From the NCBI GenBank assembly GCA_964495345.1, contig CAZBVV010000020.1, positions 1-23,710 on the forward strand: a DNA stretch of 23,710 nt, written 5' to 3'. Source of the stretch: UBA1081 sp964495345. Lineage in GTDB: Bacteria; Bacillota; Clostridia; Oscillospirales; Acutalibacteraceae. The notes beneath the pieces were generated by a model. That model made no database searches and was not told the origin of the DNA. It worked only from the letters and a program-made list of their open reading frames with translations. Below are positions 7,778 to 13,936 of this stretch, in pieces (position 1 is the stretch's first letter; the number at the start of each line of letters is the position of its first letter). The position numbers and the translations under genes are program-made.

Positions 7778-8956
7778 ATGTTTGAATACAGAGGATTTAT
7801 GCTTGACAGTGTACGACATATGCAGAGCATTGAAGAAATCAAAAAGCTTATTGATGCTCTTTCTCTGCTTAAATTCAACAAGTTTCATTGGCATCTGACA
7901 GATGATCAGGGTTGGAGATTTGAAAGCGAGCGGTTCCCAGTGCTTAACACTATTGCCGCTGTCAGACCTTATTCCGATTTCGGTAAAACATATGACAATG
8001 AATCTTACGGCAGAGTATACACAAAAGACGAAATGAAAGAAATTGTCAATTACTGTGCCGAAAGAGGGATTGATGTTATCCCCGAATTTGATATTCCCGG
8101 TCACACAAGTGCACTTTTATCTGCTATCCCCTCTCTTTCCTGCACGGGTGAGGCTGTTAAAATCAAAACTCATCAAGGTATTTTCAAGGATGTTCTCTGC
8201 CTTGCAAAGGAAGAAGCATATAATACCGTAACTGCGATTATCGATGAGATTCTCGAGGTATTTCCCGGGGAATATATACATATCGGCGGCGACGAAGCCC
8301 CCTCTGACCGATGGGAAAGCTGTCCTTGTTGCCGGAAGTATATGAAAGAAAACGGCATAGAAAATTATGCCGAATATCAGAATTGCTTTATGAACAAGAT
8401 AGTTGATTATCTTGAGAGCAAAAACAGACATTGCATTGTTTGGAACGATTCTGCAAAGGGCGGAAATCTCGATAAAAGGGCGGTTATTCAGTATTGGAAA
8501 GAAAGTCCCAAGCCGAGTGCACGTTTTCTTAATGAGGGAGGAAAGGCAATTCTTTCGCCGTTTTCTTACTGCTATTTTGATTATGACTATAACATAACAC
8601 CTCTCAACCGCACCTATTCTTTGAAAGCCGACCTGCCCGGACTGACCGAAAAAGGAAGACGGAATATCATTGGCTTTGAGGGAACCGTATGGACAGAATA
8701 TATAACCGAAAACAGTCAACTCGAAAAGCTTGTTTTTCCGAGACTTATCGCTGTTTCAAAAATAGCACTGGGAGAAGATAACAAGGCGTACAATGACTTT
8801 TTAAATGATGTTCATAGTATAAGAAAGCAAATGAATAATATTAAGTTTTCTGATGAAGCAATATGGACAAAGCCGAGAGCAGCAATGGTTTACGGCTGGC
8901 TTAAATATGTAAAAGAATACATCACCAAGGATTTCATAAAGGAACTGATAACATAA
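7778..8956 (+). CDS. GH20 beta-N-acetylhexosaminidase, catalytic domain only
   Basis: This 392-aa enzyme hydrolyses terminal beta-linked GlcNAc or GalNAc by substrate-assisted catalysis. Family signatures are clear: RGFMLDSVRH at the start of the TIM barrel, FHWHLTDDQGWR (36-47), PEFDIPGHT (102-110) and the catalytic pair in IGGDEAP (Asp172-Glu173). It begins directly at the barrel and lacks the N-terminal GH20b domain that precedes it in most members. There is no signal peptide, so it should act in the cytoplasm on imported oligosaccharides, in line with the MFS gene upstream. AGAGGT lies 8 nt ahead of the start. A strong terminator follows. Confidence 0.9.
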   Translation: MFEYRGFMLDSVRHMQSIEEIKKLIDALSLLKFNKFHWHLTDDQGWRFESERFPVLNTIAAVRPYSDFGKTYDNESYGRVYTKDEMKEIVNYCAERGIDVIPEFDIPGHTSALLSAIPSLSCTGEAVKIKTHQGIFKDVLCLAKEEAYNTVTAIIDEILEVFPGEYIHIGGDEAPSDRWESCPCCRKYMKENGIENYAEYQNCFMNKIVDYLESKNRHCIVWNDSAKGGNLDKRAVIQYWKESPKPSARFLNEGGKAILSPFSYCYFDYDYNITPLNRTYSLKADLPGLTEKGRRNIIGFEGTVWTEYITENSQLEKLVFPRLIAVSKIALGEDNKAYNDFLNDVHSIRKQMNNIKFSDEAIWTKPRAAMVYGWLKYVKEYITKDFIKELIT

Positions 8957-8988
8957 CTTATCAAAGTGATTTCAGATGTCCGAAAAGT

Positions 8989-9017
8989 CGGCATTGGGTT
9001 CGGATTCCAAAATGCCG
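8989..9017 (+). other. hairpin in the 3' region of the GH20 gene
   Basis: CGGCATT (8989-8995) pairs with AATGCCG (9011-9017). There is no T-run after it. It lies between the GH20 stop and the main terminator and might be an extra stabilising or processing hairpin. Confidence 0.35.
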
Positions 9018-9028
9018 GGTGCACCGGA

Positions 9029-9069
9029 GTGAGTGTTCATAAAGTACTTATGAGCACTCACCCTTTTTT
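9029..9069 (+). terminator. strong rho-independent terminator of MFS-GH20 operon
   Basis: GTGAGTGTTCATAA (9029-9042) pairs with TTATGAGCACTCAC (9048-9061): 14 bp with one G-T pair and a 5-nt loop. TTTTTT follows at 9064-9069. Confidence 0.85.
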
Positions 9070-9164
9070 CTTTATTACAGGATTTGTTTGCGGTGTAGTT
9101 GTTTTATCAATTCTATATTGCAGATTGATTACATGCTATATATATAAACTTTTTTACCCTCTTA

Positions 9165-9193
9165 TTGATTTTTAATATTTATGATGATATAAT
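9165..9193 (+). promoter_or_regulatory. sigma-A promoter of the secreted hydrolase gene
   Basis: TTGATT (9165-9170), a 17-bp spacer and TATAAT (9188-9193). The predicted start near 9200 gives a leader of about 28 nt containing the SD GGAAGGA (9213-9219). Confidence 0.7.
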
Positions 9194-9227
9194 CGTATTA
9201 ATAACATAAATTGGAAGGAATGATAGT

Positions 9228-10265
9228 GTGAAAAAAATCATATCAGTAATGTTAGCATTGATAATTTCTTTATCCTGTCTTGCATTTTTTACCTTTGCGG
9301 CAGAAGAAAATTATTCCGTTGAGGCAAAGTATTCTGAAAACGGTAAATACGAAGTAAAGACCGTCACTTTCGACAGCGGAGAAGAAGATTATGAATACTA
9401 CAAGGTCTGGTATCCTGCCGAGCTTGAAAACAGCACGGAAAAGTACCCCATAATCATTTACAACAACAGCTCAGGTATGACGGACGATACTACTGATACC
9501 GTTAATATGATGACAGCATTCGCTTCATGGGGCTTTATCTGTTTAAGCAACGACCATACGGCAACAGGCAACGGAGATTCGGCATCAAAAGGTCTTGACT
9601 TTTTAATATCCTTGGCTGCTGATGAAGACAGTATTTTTTTCGGCAAACTGAATTTTGATGCTGTTGGTGTATGCGGCCATTCTCAGGGTGGTTCGGCATC
9701 AATAAATGCCGTGTCGGAAGGCAAGTATGAGAACAGCCATATGTTCAAATCCATTTGTGCAATAAGTGCACCTCACAGCGAGCTTGCGGCATCCGACTAC
9801 CAGAAAACTCCTTACGATGCTTCAAATGTAAAAGTTCCTGCATTCCTGATAGGCGGTACAAAATCAGATGAAGCCGGATACATTCTTGACAGCGGAATCT
9901 GCCCCTTAGGTATGGGGCTTATTGCAAACATGAATGCCATTGATAATGACAATGTTGTAATCGGCAGAATTGTTGATGCATGGCACGTGGATACTCAGTC
10001 CGAATCTCAGCCTTATGTTATTGCATGGTTCTGTTGGACACTTCTCGGTGACGAATTTGCTGCAACTGCTTTTACGGGCGATGACGCAGAAATATATTGC
10101 AACCCCAAATGGCAGGATGTATATAATAAACAGTCGGAAAATCTTCCCGAAAATCCCGACCCTTATGACGCTGAGCTTATTCAGAATCTTACGAATAAGC
10201 TGAGATTAATATCTGATTTCTTTAAGAGTTTAATAAACTTTGTTAAAACTCTGCTTGGATACTGA
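9228..10265 (+). CDS. secreted alpha/beta hydrolase with amphipathic C-terminal tail
   Basis: This 345-aa protein starts with GTG, 8 nt after GGAAGGA. A signal peptide (MKKIISVMLALIISLSCLAF, probable cleavage around residue 24) leads into an alpha/beta-hydrolase fold. It has the nucleophile elbow GHSQGG (Ser152) and a probable catalytic His in DAWHVD (His253). The acid may be Asp214 or Asp221. The family resembles dienelactone hydrolase/PETase-like esterases. The substrate is unknown. After the fold and a Pro-rich linker (about 305-315), the last 24 residues form an amphipathic helix ending SLINFVKTLLGY. That is close to the small peptide encoded 540 bp downstream (ALIDFIKGLLGLL). The gene has its own promoter and terminator. 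Confidence 0.8.
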   Translation: MKKIISVMLALIISLSCLAFFTFAAEENYSVEAKYSENGKYEVKTVTFDSGEEDYEYYKVWYPAELENSTEKYPIIIYNNSSGMTDDTTDTVNMMTAFASWGFICLSNDHTATGNGDSASKGLDFLISLAADEDSIFFGKLNFDAVGVCGHSQGGSASINAVSEGKYENSHMFKSICAISAPHSELAASDYQKTPYDASNVKVPAFLIGGTKSDEAGYILDSGICPLGMGLIANMNAIDNDNVVIGRIVDAWHVDTQSESQPYVIAWFCWTLLGDEFAATAFTGDDAEIYCNPKWQDVYNKQSENLPENPDPYDAELIQNLTNKLRLISDFFKSLINFVKTLLGY

Positions 10266-10272
10266 GAAAACA

Positions 10273-10303
10273 GGAGCAACATCGTAACAGTCGGTGTTGC
10301 TCC
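10273..10303 (+). terminator. terminator hairpin after the hydrolase gene
   Basis: The stem GGAGCAACATCG / CGGTGTTGCTCC has 12 bp with one wobble pair and a 7-nt loop. The tail (TTAAATT) is poor in T, so termination may be incomplete. Confidence 0.55.
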
Positions 10304-10377
10304 TTAAATTATGCCATATGTTTTTCACCTGTTGTATTCGAAAAAATTTAATAAAAAAACTTTTCTTTGTCACAATT

Positions 10378-10504
10378 TTGAACAAAATATTAAAGATATG
10401 TTTAATTTTATATCATATTATTACAACATTTGTGTGTTTTAATATAGACAAGATAAGGGGGATTTCTCTTTTATCAGTAATATTATAAGAAAGGATTGTG
10501 TATT
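10378..10504 (+). promoter_or_regulatory. conserved promoter/leader of micropeptide gene 1
   Basis: A possible promoter is TTGAAC (10378-10383), 17 bp, TTTAAT (10401-10406). Downstream, a block of about 36 bp (10423-10458) has the consensus ACAA(C/T)ATTT(G/T)TGTGTTTTAATA, three to four variable bases, then CAAGATAA(A/G)GG. It aligns without gaps to 10731-10766 ahead of peptide gene 2. Both leaders end in GAAAGGATT(G/A)TGTATTATG. The block could be leader RNA, an operator or a second promoter; the sequence alone does not decide. Confidence 0.6.
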
Positions 10505-10630
10505 ATGTTTACTAATACAGTTAACGCTATTAAGGGTTACATTGAAGCATTCATCACTTTCGTAGCAGCTCTTCTCAGAATGCTCGGCATGGATGAAATG
10601 GCTTCTCAGATTGAAGATTACGCTATCTGA
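10505..10630 (+). CDS. small amphipathic peptide 1 (41 aa)
   Basis: ATG to TGA gives 41 residues, starting MFTNTVNAIKGYIEAF and ending SQIEDYAI. GAAAGGA at 10489-10495 supports the start, and a perfect terminator follows at once. Residues 6-29 form an amphipathic helix (IKGYIEAFITFVAALLRMLG), while the end is acidic; net charge is about -3. There is no signal peptide, no Cys and no leader-peptide cleavage motif. It is paralogous to peptide 2: I-x-x-Y-(I/V)-x-A-x-I-x-F-(V/I)-x-x-L-L-x-x-L is shared. Size and character recall anionic phenol-soluble modulin-like or leaderless secreted peptides, but I do not recognise a named family. Being a gene is supported by the paralogue, SD and terminator. 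Confidence 0.75.
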   Translation: MFTNTVNAIKGYIEAFITFVAALLRMLGMDEMASQIEDYAI

Positions 10631-10646
10631 TTATCAAATGCAGAAA

Positions 10647-10677
10647 GGGCACCTAGGTGCCCATTTTTGTTTTTTTG
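10647..10677 (+). terminator. terminator of micropeptide gene 1
   Basis: The 16-nt perfect palindrome GGGCACCTAGGTGCCC (10647-10662) is followed by ATTTTTGTTTTTTT. It lies 16 nt after the stop codon. Confidence 0.85.
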
Positions 10678-10686
10678 TTCAAAATT

Positions 10687-10803
10687 ATGAATAAAAATTA
10701 AAGATAAGTTTAATATTAAAACACATCAACACAATATTTTTGTGTTTTAATACAATCAAGATAAAGGTTATCTTAGTATATTATTATGAAAGGATTATGT
10801 ATT
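10687..10803 (+). promoter_or_regulatory. conserved promoter/leader of micropeptide gene 2
   Basis: Possible promoter elements are ATGAAT (10687-10692), 16 bp, TTTAAT (10709-10714). The shared block at 10731-10766 matches the one before gene 1. Here it includes a perfect inverted repeat AACACAA-N5-TTGTGTT (10729-10747) that is only partly kept in copy 1. It ends in the shared SD/start context GAAAGGATTATGTATTATG. Confidence 0.6.
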
Positions 10804-10899
10804 ATGGCTATTTTTGATGAAATTCTTGCTTATGTTCAGGCTCTTATTGATTTTATTAAAGGACTTCTCGGTCTTCTTGAAACAGAAGAGGAAACCTAA
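10804..10899 (+). CDS. small amphipathic peptide 2 (31 aa)
   Basis: ATG to TAA gives 31 residues: MAIFDEILAYVQ, then ALIDFIKGLLGLL, then ETEEET. GAAAGGA (10788-10794) is the SD, and a hairpin terminator begins 14 nt after the stop. It is a strongly amphipathic helix with an acidic tail (net charge about -6). There is no Cys and no signal peptide. It is paralogous to peptide 1 across about 20 residues. Its core LIDFIKGLLG matches the C-terminal tail of the upstream hydrolase (LINFVKTLLG) at 7 of 10 positions. Function is unknown; membrane-active, signalling or capping roles are only possibilities. Confidence 0.75.
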   Translation: MAIFDEILAYVQALIDFIKGLLGLLETEEET

Positions 10900-10912
10900 T
10901 TTTAATGTTTTC

Positions 10913-10938
10913 GGGTGTCGTAAGACACCCACTTTTTT
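10913..10938 (+). terminator. terminator of micropeptide gene 2
   Basis: GGGTGTC (10913-10919) and GACACCC (10924-10930) enclose a GTAA loop. TTTTTT follows at 10933-10938. Confidence 0.85.
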
Positions 10939-10958
10939 GATTATTCTGTTGTTTTTTG

Positions 10959-10987
10959 TTGACATTTTTGTGGTATAGTAATATTAT
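10959..10987 (+). promoter_or_regulatory. sigma-A promoter of the phosphodiesterase-family gene
   Basis: Perfect TTGACA (10959-10964), 17 bp, TATTAT (10982-10987). The predicted start near 10994 gives a leader of about 28 nt before the ATG at 11022. Confidence 0.7.
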
Positions 10988-11021
10988 TTGATTGTATCAA
11001 TTTTTGATTGGAGTAATACAT

Positions 11022-11795
11022 ATGTCTCAAAAAATTATCCTTGTACTCGTTGACGGCATGCGTCCCGACGGAATGATGGAATGCGGCAATCCCTATGCCC
11101 AAAAACTTATTGCTCAGTCAACATATTCTCTCACGGCACAAACTGTTATGCCCTCTGTAACCTTGCCCTGTCATATGGCGTTGTTTCACAGTGTTGATCC
11201 CGAACGCCACGGTATGCTTACCAATACGTATGTTCCGCAGGTTCGACCTATAGAGGGTTTGTTTGACAGGCTTGATAAGTTTGATAAAAAGTGTGCATTT
11301 TTCTATACATGGGAGGAACTGCGTGATTTAAGCCGTCCTGACCATCTTCACACTCTCGTTTGCTACAATCAGCACAAGCAGTCGGATACGGATACAAAAA
11401 TTACCGATGCCGCTATTAAATATATAAACGAAGAAACCCCCGACTTTCTGTTCCTTTACCTTGGTGAAACAGATGAAGTCGGCGGTCATGATTGCGGTTG
11501 GATGAGCGAACAGTATATGAAGAGCGTGAGCAAGGCTCTTTCATGTGTTGAAAAATTGCAGAACAGTGTTGATGAAAGTTATAATATTATTCTTCTTGCC
11601 GATCACGGCGGACATGACCGTTCACACGGCTCGGATATGCCTGAGGATATGACGATTCCCATTGTATGTTGCGGTCCTGCTTTTGAAAAAGGCAAGGAAC
11701 TTTCAGGGCTTTCAATAAAAGATGTTGCCGTAACTGTTGTAAAACTTATGGATGTTTCTCCTGCTAAGGAGTGGGAAGGCAACTCTATTGTGTAA
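11022..11795 (+). CDS. alkaline-phosphatase-superfamily protein (type I phosphodiesterase/nucleotide pyrophosphatase family)
   Basis: This 257-aa cytosolic protein has no signal peptide. The metal and catalytic residues of the AlkP superfamily are visible: Asp11 in LVLVDGMRPD; a probable Thr47 nucleophile in MPSVTLPCH; Asp151 and His156 in GETDEVGGHD; Asp194-His195 in ADHGGHDRSHG; and probably His202. It is shorter than secreted NPPs and lacks their cap insertions. It probably hydrolyses a phosphodiester or phosphomonoester; the substrate is not known. ATG 11022, 8 nt after TGGAG, is preferred to the TTG at 10992, which lies upstream of the likely transcription start. Its 3' end overlaps the convergent lipoprotein gene by 11 bp. 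Confidence 0.85.
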   Translation: MSQKIILVLVDGMRPDGMMECGNPYAQKLIAQSTYSLTAQTVMPSVTLPCHMALFHSVDPERHGMLTNTYVPQVRPIEGLFDRLDKFDKKCAFFYTWEELRDLSRPDHLHTLVCYNQHKQSDTDTKITDAAIKYINEETPDFLFLYLGETDEVGGHDCGWMSEQYMKSVSKALSCVEKLQNSVDESYNIILLADHGGHDRSHGSDMPEDMTIPIVCCGPAFEKGKELSGLSIKDVAVTVVKLMDVSPAKEWEGNSIV

Positions 11796-12306
11796 AGTCC
11801 TCCATGACCTGCACATACTCGCAGAAGAATACGATGTATTCCGAATTGGATGAAAATATAAAATTATATCTTAAAGCTAAATAGGTTTCGTAAATATCCG
11901 AGAAGTAAAAATTAATATTCTGAAGGCTCATCTTGTTAACCTCTGATTGTTCTTTGTCGGATAAATTACAAAAACTGTTGATGACTGCTGACGAAAAAGA
12001 TTTGAATGCATCTTTTTGACCGTCGGTAGTCATTTTTGATTTTTCTGCAGTAACGGTGACGGATGCAATATTATTGTTGCTGTCAAATGTTAAAGACAGC
12101 AGCAAGTCGTCCTCGGAGCAAAGGCTGTAATATACATGATATACGCCGTCATATTGAAACATATCAGAGTAATCAAAGGCGTAATACTCGTTTGTTTGTC
12201 CCAGACGTTTTGACAGCAATTCGCAATCGGGTATACTGCTTTCCGAACAGGCAGAAAAGGAAAAGATAACGGTTAAAACAAGCAAAACAGCACAAATTCG
12301 TTTCAT
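11785..12306 (-). CDS. small lipoprotein of unknown function
   Basis: This 173-aa protein has a lipoprotein signal (MKRICAVLLVLTVIFSFSAC), with lipidation at the Cys of FSAC (residue 20). The mature part is acidic, with no repeats and no recognised domain. The ATG at 12306 is chosen because GAGGGGGA lies 5 nt before it and it starts the signal peptide; an upstream in-frame start would put a non-signal extension ahead. It follows coaX on the same strand. The SD is the 3' arm of a perfect hairpin, so expression may depend on readthrough and unfolding. Its stop lies inside the end of the convergent phosphodiesterase-family gene. Confidence 0.75.
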   Translation of the reverse strand: MKRICAVLLVLTVIFSFSACSESSIPDCELLSKRLGQTNEYYAFDYSDMFQYDGVYHVYYSLCSEDDLLLSLTFDSNNNIASVTVTAEKSKMTTDGQKDAFKSFSSAVINSFCNLSDKEQSEVNKMSLQNINFYFSDIYETYLALRYNFIFSSNSEYIVFFCEYVQVMEDFTQ

Positions 12307-12343
12307 AAAAATCCCCCTCAACCAAGTATATTGATTGAGGGGG
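12307..12343 (-). terminator. intrinsic-terminator-like hairpin that also holds the lipoprotein SD
   Basis: On the minus strand CCCCCTCAA (12343-12335) pairs perfectly with TTGAGGGGG (12321-12313). Then comes A, TTTTT (12311-12307) and directly the ATG. As a terminator it ends coaX mRNA. If read through, the stem hides the GAGGGGG SD of the next gene. Confidence 0.65.
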
Positions 12344-12375
12344 TGTATATAGAACAAAAATGATGAAGTTGCTGA

Positions 12376-13146
12376 TTACTGATTGTTCTTTTTGTATATG
12401 AATTTAAGTCCGTCAAGAATCAGGTCTGCGTCGTATGTTATATTTATATCGCAGTATCTTATGATGTCTGCGGCTATACCGCCTGTGGCAACTATTGTTT
12501 TTACATCTTCGCCCAGCGATTTTTCAAGCCTTTTGCACATTCCTTCAATCATGGCGGCAGCACCTAAAACCGTTCCCGATTGCATACTAGTTACTGTGTT
12601 TGTGCCGATGGGATTGGGCGGTGCATCAAGTGGTATGGCAGACAATTGTGATGCTCCCGAAGAGAGTGCATCAAGGGCGATTCTTACACCGGCGGAGATT
12701 GTACAGCCTTTGTAGTCACCTTTTGAATCAATAACGCTGATTTTTGTTGCAGTTCCCATATCGAGAACAAGGCAGGGAAGCTCATATTTTGAAATTGCAC
12801 CTACTGCACCGGCAACAAGGTCTGCACCAAGCTGTGCCGGATTGTCAATTTTGATGTTGAGCCCTGTTTTTACGCCGGGACCGATAATAAGAGGTGTCTG
12901 TTTTGTAATGAATCCTACGGCATCTTTGACTGTTCCTGTAAGTTCGGGTACAACGGAGCTTATAATTGCTCCTTTAAAATCCTTTGTATCAATGGAATGT
13001 AAACTGAAAACGGAAGACAGCTCGGCGGCATATTGGTCCGGCATTTTTTTGCGTTCCGTTGCAAGTCTTGACACAAAAATAAGCGTATCGTTTTTGTACA
13101 GTCCGATTGTAATGTTGGTATTGCCAATATCGACAGCTAATAACAT
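12376..13146 (-). CDS. coaX: type III pantothenate kinase
   Basis: This 256-aa cytosolic kinase phosphorylates pantothenate, the first step of coenzyme A synthesis, and belongs to the ASKHA fold. Motifs in order are the phosphate loop AVDIGNTN (4-11, Asp6), GADLVAGA (107-114, pantothenate site), LDMGTATK (128-135) and ISAGV (150-154). The length is typical for CoaX. AGGAGA precedes the ATG. It lies downstream of ireB and the 100-aa unknown gene on the same strand, with a 65-nt gap holding a hairpin. Pantothenate kinase III, unlike type I, is generally not feedback-inhibited by CoA. Confidence 0.93.
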   Translation of the reverse strand: MLLAVDIGNTNITIGLYKNDTLIFVSRLATERKKMPDQYAAELSSVFSLHSIDTKDFKGAIISSVVPELTGTVKDAVGFITKQTPLIIGPGVKTGLNIKIDNPAQLGADLVAGAVGAISKYELPCLVLDMGTATKISVIDSKGDYKGCTISAGVRIALDALSSGASQLSAIPLDAPPNPIGTNTVTSMQSGTVLGAAAMIEGMCKRLEKSLGEDVKTIVATGGIAADIIRYCDINITYDADLILDGLKFIYKKNNQ

Positions 13147-13176
13147 AATGGTTCTCCTTTGTTTTTCTTATTAAGG

Positions 13177-13204
13177 TGTCCCGTATGATTACTCACACGG
13201 GACA
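13177..13204. other. intergenic hairpin between the unknown 100-aa gene and coaX
   Basis: TGTCCCGT (13177-13184) and ACGGGACA (13197-13204) form a perfect 8-bp stem with a 12-nt loop. On the minus strand no T-run follows, so it is more likely an mRNA processing or stability element than a terminator. On the plus strand TTTTA follows. Confidence 0.4.
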
Positions 13205-13211
13205 TTTTACT

Positions 13212-13514
13212 TTATTGCTGTGTCTTTTTAAAGCTCTTTGTAAGCCAAGCTGATGCCAGGTCTATCGCCTGATAAAGACTGTATTTTTCGGCTCTTTGAG
13301 CAATTTTGTCCTTAGGGTCAATATTAGGGTCGTTGTTGAGAAGCAAAACAATAACTCTGTTTGCAATATTCATTTCGCCTGCCTGTTTTGTTGAAATTAT
13401 CTGAATCATGGCGGTATACGGGTCGCCCTGATTGCCGTAGTAAAGTGTATTACCGCTTCTGACAAGTGGCAAGCCTTTGTATGTGAGGAACTTAGCGTTC
13501 TGTTCGTTAGCCAT
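13212..13514 (-). CDS. conserved-looking unknown protein, 100 aa, encoded after ireB
   Basis: This 100-aa soluble protein starts MANEQNAKFLTYKGLPLVRSG. It contains an NTLYYGNQGDPYTAMIQI segment and an acidic Asp-Pro-rich stretch (NNDPNIDPKDK), and ends in a basic KSFKKTQQ. I believe similar proteins occur in other Clostridia, but no function is known to me. The ATG at 13514 is used because GGAAGG lies too close to the ATG at 13523. It starts 5 nt after the ireB stop, so the two are cotranscribed and perhaps functionally linked. Confidence 0.75.
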   Translation of the reverse strand: MANEQNAKFLTYKGLPLVRSGNTLYYGNQGDPYTAMIQIISTKQAGEMNIANRVIVLLLNNDPNIDPKDKIAQRAEKYSLYQAIDLASAWLTKSFKKTQQ

Positions 13515-13519
13515 TATAA

Positions 13520-13780
13520 TCATCCTTCCTTAGTTGAATCACTGAGGTAGTCCTTGATGAGTGCTTGCAAAAGTTCATAACGGTCAATTTTAAGAATTAA
13601 ACTTCTGGCGTTCTTGTAGGTTGTAATATATGTGGGGTCTTCTGAAATGAGATAGCCTACTATCTGGCTTACCGGATTGTAGCCTTTTTCATCAAGAGCA
13701 TCGTATACCTGTTTAAGAATTGATTTAAGTTCTAAGTCCTTATCCCCTTGCAATTTAAACTTTATTGTTTTATCTGTCAT
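13520..13780 (-). CDS. ireB: IreB-family regulatory phosphoprotein (UPF0297/YrzL)
   Basis: This 86-aa protein carries the family hallmarks: TIKFKLQGD, then VYDALDEKGYNPVSQIVGYLISEDPTYITTYKNARSLI, then RYELLQALIKDYL. In Enterococcus faecalis IreB is a substrate of the PASTA kinase IreK and negatively affects cephalosporin resistance. Here its role is inferred by family only. ATG 13780 is chosen because the AGAGGTGA SD overlaps the GTG at 13789. In many Firmicutes ireB sits next to ruvX or alaS; here it is followed by a 100-aa unknown gene and then coaX. A consensus promoter lies upstream. Confidence 0.92.
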   Translation of the reverse strand: MTDKTIKFKLQGDKDLELKSILKQVYDALDEKGYNPVSQIVGYLISEDPTYITTYKNARSLILKIDRYELLQALIKDYLSDSTKEG

Positions 13781-13838
13781 AAAGGTCACCTCTTTCTTTT
13801 GTGCCGTTTATTGCACAAATGATAATAATATATAATGT

Positions 13839-13867
13839 ATTATACAACATAAATAAAAAAATTACAA
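13839..13867 (-). promoter_or_regulatory. sigma-A promoter of the ireB operon
   Basis: On the minus strand: TTGTAA (13867-13862), 17 bp, TATAAT (13844-13839). The leader is about 50 nt. It lies in the region divergent from nnr. Confidence 0.7.
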
Positions 13868-13887
13868 CTGCTTTTTTAATATTTTTG

Positions 13888-13916
13888 TTTTCATTACGTG
13901 ATGTTTGTGTTACAAT
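13888..13916 (+). promoter_or_regulatory. candidate promoter of nnr-ansA
   Basis: TTTTCA (13888-13893), 17 bp, TACAAT (13911-13916). The predicted start near 13923 would put the SD GGGAGAG (13923-13929) at the very 5' end of the mRNA, leaving a leader of about 14 nt. Confidence 0.5.
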
Positions 13917-13936
13917 ATTTTCGGGAGAGTGATTTT

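Noticed and set aside
8117..8719. 200-codon minus-strand frame inside the GH20 gene
   Set aside because: It is a shadow of a well-supported GH20 gene; no SD and no recognisable protein.
10294..10488. 64-codon plus-strand frame between the hydrolase and peptide 1
   Set aside because: It starts within a terminator hairpin and covers the conserved leader; no SD and low-complexity composition.
10959..10979. TTGACA paired with TATAGT as promoter
   Set aside because: The spacer is only 9 bp; TATTAT at 17 bp is the better -10.
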